Origin: Chryseobacterium gleum
GTDB taxonomy: Bacteria > Bacteroidota > Bacteroidia > Flavobacteriales > BACL11
NCBI GenBank assembly: GCA_945865535.1
Contig: CAMBDW010000002.1
Span: 1 to 64,000, forward strand
Reading direction: 5' to 3'
Length of the DNA: 64,000 nucleotides
Numbering within the stretch: the stretch's first letter is position 1; every line of letters starts with the position of its first letter. The notes below the pieces were generated by a model. The model did not search any database. It saw nothing but the letters and a program-made list of their open reading frames with translations, and was not told the DNA's origin. Made by a program: the position numbers and the translations under genes. This document shows positions 1 to 9,600 of the stretch, in pieces.

Positions 1-61
1 TACTTGGGCTGATGGAACTGTAATAGAAGGCTTATGGAAAAACGGAGACTTTAAAAAATAA
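1..61 (+). CDS. MORN-repeat protein, C-terminal end (partial)
   Basis: Frame 2 is open from the window edge to a TAA at 59-61 and reads TWADGTVIEGLWKNGDFKK. The pattern G-x-x-x-E-G-x-W-x-x-G is that of a MORN repeat, usually found in tandem in proteins that organise membranes or are secreted. Only the last 19 residues are visible, so the size and exact role of the protein cannot be judged. Confidence 0.6.
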   Translation, partial: TWADGTVIEGLWKNGDFKK

Positions 62-67
62 AACATT

Positions 68-106
68 ATGAAAAATGTACTACTTTTATTTACTTTGCTA
101 ATATGA
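68..106 (+). other. 12-residue signal-peptide-like mini-ORF
   Basis: ATG at 68 opens a 12-codon frame, MKNVLLLFTLLI, ending in TGA at 104-106. It looks like the beginning of a secretory signal peptide cut off by a stop. It overlaps the next ATG at 103 (ATGA overlap). It may be the stump of a lost exported protein or have no coding role. Confidence 0.25.
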
Positions 107-195
107 TTACACTTGAAGGCTATAAGATAATTAAGAAGATAGGCTCAGGCGGTATGGGAGATGTATACCTTGGTGATATCATTGATAATAAATAA
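103..195 (+). pseudogene. Serine/threonine protein kinase, N-terminal remnant
   Basis: A 30-codon frame starts with ATG at 103 and ends with TAA at 193-195. Residues 5-23 contain GYKIIKKIGSGGMGDVYLG, the first strand and glycine-rich ATP loop of a Hanks-type (PknB-like) kinase. The frame ends just after this loop, before the catalytic lysine, so no functional kinase is possible. No further kinase sequence was seen downstream; the next 60 bp are AT-rich leader for the following operon. It is best explained as the 5' stump of a deleted kinase gene beside the MORN-repeat gene. Confidence 0.6.
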
Positions 196-200
196 TTTTA

Positions 201-208
201 TATATTTG
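201..208 (+). promoter_or_regulatory. Candidate -7 box (TATATTTG)
   Basis: TATATTTG matches the Bacteroidota -7 consensus TAnnTTTG and lies 54 bp upstream of the ATG at 263. No clear -33 TTG is seen at the expected spacing. A 10-codon mini-ORF (238-270) lies between box and gene and could be a leader or chance. Confidence 0.35.
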
Positions 209-262
209 TGAATTATTAAATTAAGAAAAGATTGTTCATGAAAAAATATTTTGTTTACGATA

Positions 263-484
263 ATGAATAACACAACTAAATATTTTTTGGCAATATTAGC
301 TTGCTCAGTTATTTTTTTTATTTATGCAATAATTGGTAGTGTATTAGGATGGAAAGCTGGTGGAGGAGCAATTCCAGTTTTAATTTTTGGGTTTTTGATA
401 AAAACTGTATGGAAGGCTATAATTGGCACTAAAGAATCCAATGTTTCTACATCAAGTAAAAAAGTTGTAATACTCACTCACTGA
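263..484 (+). CDS. Small two-helix membrane protein
   Basis: Function not recognised. The 73-residue product has two hydrophobic segments (about 8-26 and 31-48) separated by a glycine-rich turn, then a short polar tail. ATG at 263 was chosen over an in-frame TTG at 251 because it begins directly before the membrane helix. The stop codon overlaps the start of the SCO gene (TGATG), so translation is probably coupled. The context suggests a small accessory factor for respiratory oxidase assembly, but this is inference only. Confidence 0.6.
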   Translation: MNNTTKYFLAILACSVIFFIYAIIGSVLGWKAGGGAIPVLIFGFLIKTVWKAIIGTKESNVSTSSKKVVILTH

Positions 485-1161
485 TGAGGTTTCTACCTAT
501 TTTTTTATTATTGGTATTACCTCTAATAGTTTATTTTTATGTTACTAGAGGATTCAACACTTTTATGAAATTAGAAGTTGTTGGAGAGAAGAATCATAAA
601 ATTGCCGAATTCTCCTTTATTAATCAAAATAGTGAAGTAGTTAATAATGATAGCTTTAAGGGTAATATTTATATTACCAACTTCTTTTTTACTTCATGTC
701 CTACCATTTGTCCAATAATGACAAAAAATATGGCTTACGTTCAAAAGCAACTGGCCGTATATCCAGACATCAAATTTTTATCACATACAGTCGACCCTCA
801 AAATGATACACCTAAAAAAATGTTAGATTATGTAAATGATTTAAAAGCTAAAAATGTTTATATTAATTTAGCTAACTGGGATTTTGTTACGGGTGATAAA
901 GATGCTCTTTATGCAATAGCGCAATCTTATTTTGTAAATGTAAGTATGGATTCTTTAGCTCCTGGAGGGTTTTTACATTCGGAATATTTTGTATTAATTG
1001 ATAAAGAAGGAAGAGTTCGTTCAGGCATTGACCAATATAATAATCCAGTTGGAGTTTATGATGGAACAAATGAAGCCCAGATGAAAGATTTAATAAATGA
1101 TGTTAAAGTTTTAATGGCTGAATATAAAAGACCAACTAAAGAAAAAGAAAATGAAAAATAA
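484..1161 (+). CDS. SCO1/SenC family copper chaperone
   Basis: The 225-residue protein has an N-terminal membrane anchor (residues 3-20) and a thioredoxin-like domain. Cys72 and Cys76 in TSCPTICPI and His165 in GGFLHSEYF are the three copper ligands of SCO proteins, which deliver copper to the CuA site of cytochrome c oxidase and keep its cysteines reduced. It would act on the periplasmic face of the inner membrane. It is translationally coupled to the genes on both sides (1-nt overlap upstream, 11-nt overlap downstream) and lies in a run with cyoE. Confidence 0.92.
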   Translation: MRFLPIFLLLVLPLIVYFYVTRGFNTFMKLEVVGEKNHKIAEFSFINQNSEVVNNDSFKGNIYITNFFFTSCPTICPIMTKNMAYVQKQLAVYPDIKFLSHTVDPQNDTPKKMLDYVNDLKAKNVYINLANWDFVTGDKDALYAIAQSYFVNVSMDSLAPGGFLHSEYFVLIDKEGRVRSGIDQYNNPVGVYDGTNEAQMKDLINDVKVLMAEYKRPTKEKENEK

Positions 1162-1384
1162 ATTTTTGCTTTTGTGTTTAATACTGCTAGTTTTTCAAGC
1201 TAAATTAAATGGACAATGCGCTATGTGTAAGGCAGTAGTGGAGGCAAATTTAAAAGAAGGCGGAAGTGCTGGAGCTGGCTTAAATGAAGGCATCCTTTAT
1301 TTAATGGCCACGCCTTATATTATAATTATGCTATTCGGACTTTTTTATTTTCTGCAAAAAAGAAGTCAAAAGCCAACGGCATAA
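1151..1384 (+). CDS. Small secreted or membrane protein of oxidase-assembly cluster
   Basis: The 77-residue protein has a signal peptide ending near residue 21 (KLNGQ), then a CAMC motif, a glycine-rich stretch and one C-terminal membrane helix (about 50-68) followed by a basic tail. From memory, proteins of this layout are common next to SCO and cyoE in Bacteroidota, but I know no assigned function. The CxxC directly after the signal peptide could bind copper or act in thiol exchange; that is inference. It starts inside the end of the SCO gene. Confidence 0.7.
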   Translation: MKNKFLLLCLILLVFQAKLNGQCAMCKAVVEANLKEGGSAGAGLNEGILYLMATPYIIIMLFGLFYFLQKRSQKPTA

Positions 1385-1393
1385 TTCTTTACT

Positions 1394-2278
1394 ATGCTTA
1401 AATATTTCGGACAATTATTGAAATTTAAGCTGTCTATTACTGTAGTTTTTTCAGCTATAATTGGGTATTTGCTAGGCTTTGACCAGTTTAATCTACAGCA
1501 CTTTATCTATTTGATTTTTGGGGGATTTCTGGTAACAGGATCTGCAAATGCTTTCAATCAAATTCTTGAAAAAGAGAAAGATAAATTAATGCAAAGAACT
1601 GTCGTTAGGCCCCTACCACAAGACAATTTAAGTGTTCTGCAAGCAGTCATTTTTGCATTTATTATTGGAGGGATAGGCTTATTTTTATTAAATAAAATTA
1701 ACCCTCAAGGAAGTCTTTATGGAGTAATGTCAAAGTCATCTTTTTTTGGTTTGATTTCTATTTTATTATATGTTCTATCATATACTCCTCTTAAAAGAGT
1801 TTCTACTATCTCTATTTTTGTAGGAGCAATACCAGGTGCAATTCCTTTTTTATTAGGTTATGTAGCAGCAACTGATAATTTTGGACTGGCTTCTGGAGTA
1901 TTGTTTGCTATTCAGTTTTTTTGGCAATTTCCTCATTTTATTGCTATCGCTTGGGTACAGCATGACGACTATAAAAAAGCGGGATTTAAAATGCTTTTTG
2001 GGGGAGAGAAAAACAAATATCCTGGATTAATTTCAATTGCTACTTCAGTTTGTATGACGGGAATTTCTGTGGCTCCTTTCTTTTTTGAGATACCAGGCTT
2101 AACATTATCTATTTATGGGTTTATAGTGGTGTTATTATTAGGAATTTGGTTCACTTTAAAATCTATAAAATTGTATCAAAATACAGATGATATTTCAGCA
2201 AGAAAATTAATGCTTTCTTCTTTTGCATATTTGCCTCTTATGCAGTTGGTGTATGTTACTGACCGATTTTTAACTTAG
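1394..2278 (+). CDS. cyoE: Protohaem IX farnesyltransferase (haem O synthase)
   Basis: The 294-residue, multi-helix UbiA-family enzyme adds a farnesyl group to haem B, giving haem O. The polyprenyl-diphosphate-binding motif is seen as EKEKDKLMQRTVVRPLP (about residues 72-88), and the second conserved loop as FWQFPHFIAIAW. It follows the 77-residue gene by 9 bp. The stop TAG shares the sequence TTAG with the stop of the convergent ctaA, so the enzymes for haem O and haem A lie tail to tail. Confidence 0.93.
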   Translation: MLKYFGQLLKFKLSITVVFSAIIGYLLGFDQFNLQHFIYLIFGGFLVTGSANAFNQILEKEKDKLMQRTVVRPLPQDNLSVLQAVIFAFIIGGIGLFLLNKINPQGSLYGVMSKSSFFGLISILLYVLSYTPLKRVSTISIFVGAIPGAIPFLLGYVAATDNFGLASGVLFAIQFFWQFPHFIAIAWVQHDDYKKAGFKMLFGGEKNKYPGLISIATSVCMTGISVAPFFFEIPGLTLSIYGFIVVLLLGIWFTLKSIKLYQNTDDISARKLMLSSFAYLPLMQLVYVTDRFLT

Positions 2279-3252
2279 GATTGCTTAAATATAGCTAAGT
2301 TAAAAACTAACGATAGCAGTAGCAAAAAGGCAATAATTTGATGAGTAAGCGCAAGTGAAATTGGGGCAATCATAATAAGAGTTAAAATACCCAATAAGGT
2401 TTGTAAAGAAACAATTGTAGGTAAAATATTAAGTGATTGATTTTGTAATTTGGAGAGCTCTATTTTTTTCCCCTTTTGCCAAATATAAAATGTAAAAGCT
2501 ACAATAATTAGAGCTAAAGTTCTGTGTATAAATTGGTATCCAGCTCCAGGATCTAGAAAAACAGATTCAGGAATCCATTGCTCATCCATTTTAGGCCAAG
2601 TGTTATATATTCTACCAGCCTTTAATCCAGCCACAAACGCCCCATAAATTATTTGTATAACCACTAAAATAAAAAGACCTACTAAATGGTAAAAAATGGA
2701 TTTATTTCCTTCCCTATTTGATGGAAGAATTAGAGATAATGCAATCCATAAGGCGTAAGAGCAGGTTAAAAATGCTGTTATTAGATGAACTGCTAATCTA
2801 AAATGACTTACATCAGGCCTATCAACCAAACCGCTTTTTACCATCCACCAGCCAATAAGCCCTTGGGAAGCTCCCATAACTAAAAGTATGCAAGTTTGTA
2901 GTATTAACTTTTTTGAAAGTTTCTTTTTAATTAAAAAATAACAAAAAGGAATTAGAAACACAATACCTAATAACCGACCCATCATTCGGTGTAAATATTC
3001 CCAAAAAAAGATAGCTTTAAAATCACTTAATATAAAATGAGAATTCATTTTCCCTTCAGGAGTTGCTTTATAGATGTCAAAAGCAGCAATCCATTCTTTC
3101 ATATTTAATGGAGGAGCTCCGCCAAGTAATTTCCAGCTTGACATTGAAAGTCCTGAATCGGTAAGTCGTGTAATTCCACCAATTAAAACCATTATAAAAA
3201 TCAGAAAACATCCCGATAAAAGCCAAATAATTACGGATTTGTTTTCCTTCAT
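2275..3252 (-). CDS. ctaA: Haem A synthase, COX15/CtaA family
   Basis: The 325-residue integral membrane enzyme oxidises the C8 methyl of haem O to the formyl group of haem A. The family opening GGITRLTDSGLSMSSWK is seen, with eight predicted helices and conserved histidines in EYLHRMMGR, HFRLAVHL, FIHRTLAL and LTHQIIAF that bind haem. It lies 1 bp after the DUF420 gene on the same strand, below aspS, and is convergent with cyoE, overlapping by 4 nt. Confidence 0.93.
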   Translation of the reverse strand: MKENKSVIIWLLSGCFLIFIMVLIGGITRLTDSGLSMSSWKLLGGAPPLNMKEWIAAFDIYKATPEGKMNSHFILSDFKAIFFWEYLHRMMGRLLGIVFLIPFCYFLIKKKLSKKLILQTCILLVMGASQGLIGWWMVKSGLVDRPDVSHFRLAVHLITAFLTCSYALWIALSLILPSNREGNKSIFYHLVGLFILVVIQIIYGAFVAGLKAGRIYNTWPKMDEQWIPESVFLDPGAGYQFIHRTLALIIVAFTFYIWQKGKKIELSKLQNQSLNILPTIVSLQTLLGILTLIMIAPISLALTHQIIAFLLLLSLVFNLAIFKQS

Positions 3253-3253
3253 C

Positions 3254-3760
3254 TTAGTAATAAGGGGAAATTAAAATATAGACCAAAACTCCTGTTGCCG
3301 ATACATATAACCAAATAGGGAAAGTTATTCTGGCAATTTTTTTATGATCCTCAAAATTTTCTTTTAATGCTCTTGATAAAGTAACAAGAACTAAAGGAAT
3401 AATTATAGCAGATAATGCAATATGTGAGATTAAAATAAAATAGTAGAAGTACTTTAAAAATCCTTCTCCTCCATAGCTAACAGGATCATGAGTTGCGTGA
3501 TGGATTACATATGAAACTAGAAAAATTGTAGAGAGGATCAATGAGATATAAATTAGTTTTTGGTGTAGCTCTTTATTCCCATTCTTAATGGCTTTTATTG
3601 CAAAGATTAAGGTGAAAAATACAGTTCCATTTATTGTAGCATTTAAAAGTGGTAAAAAATCAATTTCAACTCCTGAAAATTTAGGGGTTATGTAAAGCAG
3701 CCCAACTAAAATCGGTACTACTAACGACAATATAATAATAAGAGGCTTGTGATTCATCAT
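3254..3760 (-). CDS. DUF420 family membrane protein
   Basis: The 168-residue protein has about five hydrophobic helices and conserved histidines in VSYVIHHATHDPVSYGG and SHIALS. The DUF420 family includes CtaM, which is needed for maturation of haem-A oxidases in Firmicutes. Here it lies between aspS (6 bp upstream) and ctaA (1 bp downstream), so a role in haem A insertion into cytochrome oxidase is likely but inferred. Confidence 0.85.
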   Translation of the reverse strand: MMNHKPLIIILSLVVPILVGLLYITPKFSGVEIDFLPLLNATINGTVFFTLIFAIKAIKNGNKELHQKLIYISLILSTIFLVSYVIHHATHDPVSYGGEGFLKYFYYFILISHIALSAIIIPLVLVTLSRALKENFEDHKKIARITFPIWLYVSATGVLVYILISPYY

Positions 3761-3766
3761 AGGTTG

Positions 3767-5509
3767 TTATTTTAATTTTATATGTAATTCTGTCAATTGA
3801 TCCTCAGCAATATTAGATGGTGAATCAATCATAACATCTCTTCCAGAATTATTTTTAGGGAAAGCTATAAAGTCACGGATACTTTCTTGACCACCCATTA
3901 TGGCACAAAGCCGGTCAAAACCAAATGCAACTCCTCCGTGTGGTGGCGCGCCATATTCAAAAGCCTCCATAAGAAAACCAAATTGATCTTTTGCTTCATC
4001 ATCTGAGAATCCTAAATGTTGGAACATAAGTTTTTGTAATGTTTTATCATGTATTCGGATACTTCCTCCCCCAATTTCATTTCCATTGAGGACCAAATCA
4101 TAAGCATTTGCTCTCACTGCTGCTGGATCGGTATCTAGTTTTTCTATGTCATTTGGTTTTGGAGAAGTAAAAGGGTGGTGCATAGCGTGATATCTTTTAG
4201 AATCTTCATCCCATTCTAATAAGGGGAAGTCCAATACCCAAAGAGGGGCAAATTCTTGGGGGTTTCTAAGTCCCAATTCGTTTGCTAAATGTAATCTTAA
4301 AGTAGAAAGGGCTTTTCTTGTTTTTTCTGTTTCGCCTGCCATTATTAAGAGCAAATCCCCTTCTTTACATCCAGCTTTTTTAGCCCAAGCATTTCTTGAG
4401 TTTTCATCAAAGAATTTATCAATTGTTGATTTTGAAGTTCCGTCTTCACTGTATTTGCAGTAGATAAGTCCAGTTGCTCCAACTTGAGGAGTTTTTACAA
4501 AATCTACTAATTCGTCCAATTGCTTTCTGGTGTAATTTGCACATCCTTTTGCATTTATTGCAACTATTAATTCAGCACTATCAAATAGCCCAAAATCTTT
4601 TCCTTTGCACAAATCCGTCATCTCTACAAATTGCATATCAAAACGAATATCTGGCTTGTCAGAGCCGTATAATTTCATAGCCTCATCATAAGTCATTCTA
4701 GGGAAGTTTTTCAAATCCACTCCTTTTACTGCTTTTAAAATATGTCTGGTTAACCCTTCAAACATATTTAAGATATCTTCTTGTTCTACAAAGGACATTT
4801 CACAGTCAATTTGAGTAAATTCAGGCTGTCTGTCAGCTCTTAAATCTTCATCTCTAAAACACTTTACAATCTGATAATATTTATCCATTCCAGCAACCAT
4901 TAAGAGCTGCTTAAATGTTTGTGGAGATTGTGGAAGGGCATAAAATTGTCCCTCATTCATTCTGCTTGGGACCACAAAATCTCTTGCTCCTTCAGGAGTT
5001 GATTTAATTAAATAAGGCGTTTCCACTTCAATAAATCCTTGAGCGTCTAAATATTTTCTTGTTTCGGAAGCAACTTTAGCTCTTAGCATCAAGTTTTCTT
5101 TAACTGGTGTTCTTCTAATATCTAAATAGCGGTACTTCATTCTGAGCTCATCTCCGCCATCTGTTTCATCCTCAATTGTAAAAGGAGGTGTTTTAGATTT
5201 ATTTAAAATAGTCAATCCAGTTACTTCAATTTCAATTTCACCAGTACAGATGTTTTTGTTTTTTGAGGATCTTTCAATAACTTTTCCTTCAACTTGTATA
5301 ACAAATTCGCGGCCTAACTTCCTTGCACTAGTACACAAAGGGGCATTCACATCCATATTAAAAACCAGTTGAGTAATCCCGTATCTGTCTCTTAAGTCAA
5401 CAAAAGTCATTCCACCAAGATCTCTTGTTTTTTGGACCCACCCACTTAGAGTAACGAGCTTAGAAACATGAGTGATATTTAATATCCCGCAATTGTGTGT
5501 TCTTAGCAT
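3767..5509 (-). CDS. aspS: Aspartyl-tRNA synthetase
   Basis: The 580-residue class II synthetase charges tRNA-Asp. It has an N-terminal OB-fold anticodon-binding domain ([19 protein letters not shown]), class II motif 2 ([18 protein letters not shown]), the bacterial GAD insertion in the middle and motif 3 (AFGFDRL) near the end. The frame stays open 17 codons upstream, but ATG at 5509 (MLRTHNCG) is the family start and is 18 nt after a minus-strand -7 box (TAAATTTG, 5528-5535). It probably leads an operon with the DUF420 gene and ctaA. Confidence 0.95.
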   Translation of the reverse strand: MLRTHNCGILNITHVSKLVTLSGWVQKTRDLGGMTFVDLRDRYGITQLVFNMDVNAPLCTSARKLGREFVIQVEGKVIERSSKNKNICTGEIEIEVTGLTILNKSKTPPFTIEDETDGGDELRMKYRYLDIRRTPVKENLMLRAKVASETRKYLDAQGFIEVETPYLIKSTPEGARDFVVPSRMNEGQFYALPQSPQTFKQLLMVAGMDKYYQIVKCFRDEDLRADRQPEFTQIDCEMSFVEQEDILNMFEGLTRHILKAVKGVDLKNFPRMTYDEAMKLYGSDKPDIRFDMQFVEMTDLCKGKDFGLFDSAELIVAINAKGCANYTRKQLDELVDFVKTPQVGATGLIYCKYSEDGTSKSTIDKFFDENSRNAWAKKAGCKEGDLLLIMAGETEKTRKALSTLRLHLANELGLRNPQEFAPLWVLDFPLLEWDEDSKRYHAMHHPFTSPKPNDIEKLDTDPAAVRANAYDLVLNGNEIGGGSIRIHDKTLQKLMFQHLGFSDDEAKDQFGFLMEAFEYGAPPHGGVAFGFDRLCAIMGGQESIRDFIAFPKNNSGRDVMIDSPSNIAEDQLTELHIKLK

Positions 5510-5520
5510 CTTTAAAATTA

Positions 5521-5549
5521 TTTGGGGCAAATTTAACATATTAGTTTTG
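5521..5549 (+). promoter_or_regulatory. tadA promoter, overlapping the aspS promoter
   Basis: TTTG at 5521-5524, a 17-bp spacer and TAGTTTTG at 5542-5549 fit the Bacteroidota -33/-7 consensus for tadA, 12 nt before its ATG. The minus-strand -7 box of aspS (TAAATTTG, 5528-5535) lies inside this spacer, so the two divergent promoters overlap and RNA polymerases should compete. Confidence 0.6.
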
Positions 5550-5561
5550 TAATTTAGCACT

Positions 5562-6008
5562 ATGGAAATAAATCCTTTTAGTGATAATTATTTTATGAAA
5601 GAGGCCTTAAAAGAGGCTCAAAAAGCACTAGAAAAAGATGAAGTTCCTGTTGGCTGTGTAATAGTGTGTGACAATCAAATTATTGCCAGAGCACATAATT
5701 TTACTCAGAGGCTAAATGATGTAACTGCCCATGCCGAAATGCAAGCCTTTACTGCTGCAGCTGATTTTTTGGGCGGGAAATATTTAAATGAATGCACCCT
5801 TTATGTTACTTTGGAGCCCTGTGTAATGTGTGGTGGGGCAGCTTATTGGACCCAATTAAAAAAGATAGTTTATGGAGCAAAAGATATTACAAGAGGATAT
5901 GCTCAACTATCAGAAAATATTTTACACCCAAAAACAAAAGTTATTAGCGGAATTATGGCTACAGAATGTTCTAAATTATTAACTGATTTTTTTAAAACTA
6001 AAAGATAA
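5562..6008 (+). CDS. tadA: tRNA-specific adenosine deaminase
   Basis: The 148-residue deaminase converts adenosine-34 to inosine in tRNA-Arg(ACG). The zinc site is complete: His57 and the proton-shuttle Glu59 in TAHAEMQAF, and Cys87 and Cys90 in PCVMCGGA. Length and N-terminus fit the family. It is transcribed away from aspS from an overlapping promoter region. Confidence 0.93.
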   Translation: MEINPFSDNYFMKEALKEAQKALEKDEVPVGCVIVCDNQIIARAHNFTQRLNDVTAHAEMQAFTAAADFLGGKYLNECTLYVTLEPCVMCGGAAYWTQLKKIVYGAKDITRGYAQLSENILHPKTKVISGIMATECSKLLTDFFKTKR

Positions 6009-6043
6009 ATAAGCGTATTTTCGCGTCAATAAAAACATAAAAA

Positions 6044-6460
6044 ATGAATTACCCAGAAGAAATGTGCGCCCCTATGCGTAGCGATTTAACATCAGTAGGA
6101 TTTGTAGAATTAAGAACTCCTGAGGCTGTTTCAGCACTGTTAGACAAAAAAGAAGGAACTGTTTTAGTAATTGTAAACTCTGTTTGCGGCTGCGCGGCAG
6201 GCAATGCAAGGCCAGCTGTAAAAATGACAGCAGGGTTTGACAAAAAAGTAGATGTTTTTGCAACAGTTTTTGCCGGACAAGATATTGGCGCTACTGCAAA
6301 AGCTAGAGAATATATGGCTCCATTCCCACCCTCATCACCTTCTATTGCGGTTTTTAAGGATGGCAAATTAGTACATTGTATAGAGCGTCATCATATTGAG
6401 GGGAGATCGGCTGAAATGATAGCCGATAATTTAAAAGATTGCTTTGACCAAATTTGCTAA
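6044..6460 (+). CDS. BrxA/BrxB family bacilliredoxin
   Basis: The 138-residue thioredoxin-fold protein carries the CGC active site (residues 48-50, SVCGCAAGNARPA) of the YphP/YqiW (DUF1094) family. In Firmicutes these remove bacillithiol from oxidised protein thiols; the family is also common in Bacteroidota. The end (HHIEGRSAEMI) matches the family. A -7-like TATTTTCG lies at 6016-6023. A role in thiol redox repair in the cytoplasm is likely; the thiol partner in this organism is unknown. Confidence 0.88.
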   Translation: MNYPEEMCAPMRSDLTSVGFVELRTPEAVSALLDKKEGTVLVIVNSVCGCAAGNARPAVKMTAGFDKKVDVFATVFAGQDIGATAKAREYMAPFPPSSPSIAVFKDGKLVHCIERHHIEGRSAEMIADNLKDCFDQIC

Positions 6461-6512
6461 TTAGCTTTTACGCTAATATTTCTAGTTTTTTAAAATAAAA
6501 AAAGGGATTATT

Positions 6513-6537
6513 AAAAGCTTTTCTTGATGGCTTTTTT
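6513..6537 (+). terminator. Possible weak terminator before the SprB-repeat gene
   Basis: AAAAGC (6513-6518) and GCTTTT (6530-6535) can form a 6-bp stem that runs into a T-tract. A second 6-bp hairpin (6460-6465 with 6472-6477) overlaps the bacilliredoxin stop codon. Both are short and AT-rich, so support is weak. Confidence 0.3.
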
Positions 6538-6618
6538 AGCTAGTTATTTTTTATAGAGTGTAATTAAAAAATTTGTATCTTGCGCGACTAATAAAAGACT
6601 ATAAACTTTCGAAATAAT

Positions 6619-9600
6619 ATGAAGAAGATATTCCTTTTAACGAGTATAATTGTATTGGCATTTTCATCCAATGTTTTTGCTCAACCTACAACTCTTGGAT
6701 GGTCAACCATTACACCTACTTCTGCAATTTTATCATGGAATGCTACTCCTTGTACTCCTGGTACTGTAAGTTTAAGGTACAGAGTTGTGGGAAACGTATG
6801 GCCGGTAGGCATAGTTGTTACATCACCCTATACTCTAACAGGATTAACAGCTAATACTGCTTATGAATGGCAGGTAAAATGTACAAGTTGTTCAGGGGCA
6901 GCTTGTTGGTCAGCAGCACAATCGTTTTCAACTTCAATACCTGAGATTTCAAACGCATTCATTTCTCAACCTATTTTATGTTTTGGAGGTACTGGTCAAA
7001 TGCAAGTAGATATTAATCAAACTTCACCAGTTAAAACATATAAATGTGTTGTAGGGCGTTATCTTGGTACATTTTTCATTTCTTCTTCCACTACAGCTAA
7101 TACTACCGCTACTCAGCTTAACTTAAATGGTTTCCAGCCGAATCAAAATTACTATGTTCGACTAGTTGATTCAACATTATACTATACTGCTAATGGAAAT
7201 TCTTTTAGCGGTACAAGTACAGTAGGGATTTATGATGAATTTGGACCGCTTAATTTTTCTCAGCCATCTGCAATAACATCAATAACATCACAAACTAATT
7301 TAATTTGTAATGGAGGAAGTAATGGTACTGCTACTGCTAATCCAAGTGGAGGTACTCCATTTGCTGGACCAAATCCTTATACTTATTCATGGAACACAAT
7401 ACCTGTTCAAACTTCTCAAACAGCCACTGGCTTATCGGCAGGAACTTATACTTGTACCATAACTGATGCTAATGGTTGTCAAACAATCCCTTCAGTTACC
7501 ATTACACAGCCATCTGCAATAGCTGCAGCAATATCAGAAACTAATATTACTTGTAATGGATTTAATAATGGTACTGCTACTGCTGATCCAAGTGGAGGGA
7601 CTCCATTTGCCGGACCAAATCCTTATACTTATTCATGGAACACAACACCTATTCAAACCACTCAAACTGCAACTGGTTTATCAACTTTAACTTATACTTG
7701 TACCATAACTGATGCTAATGGTTGTCAAACAATCCCTTCAGTTACTATTACACAGCCATTAGCAGCATTAACAGCACCCATACCAACAACAACTAATTTA
7801 AGTTGTAATGGAGGAAGTAATGGTGCTGCTACTGCTAATCCAAGTGGAGGTACTCCATTTGCTGGACCAAATCCTTATACTTATTCATGGAACACAATAC
7901 CTGTTCAAACTTCTCAAACAGCCACAGGCTTATCAGCAGGAACTTATACTTGTACAATAAGTGATGCTAATAGCTGTACTTTTACAACCCTTCCAGTTAC
8001 TATTACAGGGCCATCTGCAATAACTGCAACAACATCAAAAACTAATATTACCTGTAATGGATTTAATAATGGTACTGCTACAGCTATTGCAAGCGGAGGG
8101 ACTCCATTTGCTGGACCAAATCCTTATGCTTATTCATGGAACACAATACCTGTTCAAACTTCTCAAACAGCCACAGGCTTATCAGCAGGAACTTATACTT
8201 GTACAATAAGTGATTTGAATAATTGTGCTATTACCACTAGTTCTGTCACAATTTTAAATCCATCTGCAATAACAGCAACAACATCACAAACTAATATTAC
8301 TTGTAATGGATTTAATAATGGAACTGCTACGGTTAATCCAAGCGGAGGGACGGTAGCTGGTGGATACACTTATTTATGGGATGATGCTAGTGCGCAAACA
8401 ACTCAAACAGCCACTGGTTTATCAGCTGGAAGCTATACATGTTCCATAACTGATGATAATAATTGTCCTGCTTTTATAACCCCTTCAGTTACTATTACAC
8501 AGCCATTAGCATTAACAGCAGCAACATCACAAACTTATATGACTTGTAATGGAGGTAATAATGGTACTGCTACAGCTATTGCAAGCGGAGGGACTCCATT
8601 TACATTTGATAGTCAGATTTTAAGTTGGACACTTGTATGTTCTAATTTTACTGTACAGTATAGAGTTTTGGGAGCAAGTTCTTGGCTCAATATTACTGGA
8701 ACCACCACCTCTTCATCCCCTTATATTTTAACAGGTTTAACTGCAAATACTAGTTATGAATGGAGAGTGAAATGTACAGGACAACCTTGGACTGGTATTC
8801 CAATTAATACTTTTATAACTGGAGATTCTTACACTTATTCATGGCTGCCTGGAGGCCAAACTAGTTCAACTGCAACAGGTTTATCAGCAGGAACATATAC
8901 TTGTACAATAAGTGATGCGAATAGTTGTATTTTAGTAGCTAATTCTGTTACAATAATAGATCCATCGACTTTAACAGCAGATTCTACAGCACATACAAAT
9001 ATAACTTGTAACGGTCTTACGGATGGGGCAGCAACAGTTGTTAATCCAAGTGGAGGAACTCCATTTTCCGGACCAAATCCTTATATTTACTTATGGTCAA
9101 ATGGTCAAACAACTCAAACAGTCACGGGCTTATCGCCAGGAACATATACTTGTACAATAAGTGATGCTGGTGCATCATGCCCTTTTATAGTTACTGCAGT
9201 AATAACAGAGCCAGATTTATTAGAGATTGACAGTACAGAATTTTCCCATATTTCTTGTTTTGGATTTGATGATGGAGAAATTTTATCAATTGATGTATTA
9301 GGAGGAACATCTCCTTTTGAGTATTCAGTTAATGGATCTACCCATTACTCTAATATGGCTTATTTTAATGGATATGGGCCAGGTACTTATACTGTTGAGG
9401 TATTTGATGCAAATAATTGTGTTGGGGCGGATATTATAATTATATCTGAACCAAATGAGTTAGTTGTTGATATTACAACATCTGGATGGGTGTTTAATAG
9501 TAATAGCGGATTGTATAGTTATCAAATAAAATGTCATGGAGATAATTCAGGATTTGCTAATCTTACAATTACTGGAGGTACCGCACCATATATTAGAAAA

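Noticed and set aside
6049-6366. Minus-strand frame of 105 codons inside the bacilliredoxin gene
   Set aside because: The plus-strand gene is a clear family member with its CGC site; the antisense frame has low-complexity sequence and no recognisable domain.
7285-8500. Regularly spaced repeats that could suggest a CRISPR array
   Set aside because: The period is about 245 bp, the repeats are translated in frame and match SprB protein repeats; no short repeat-spacer pattern is present.
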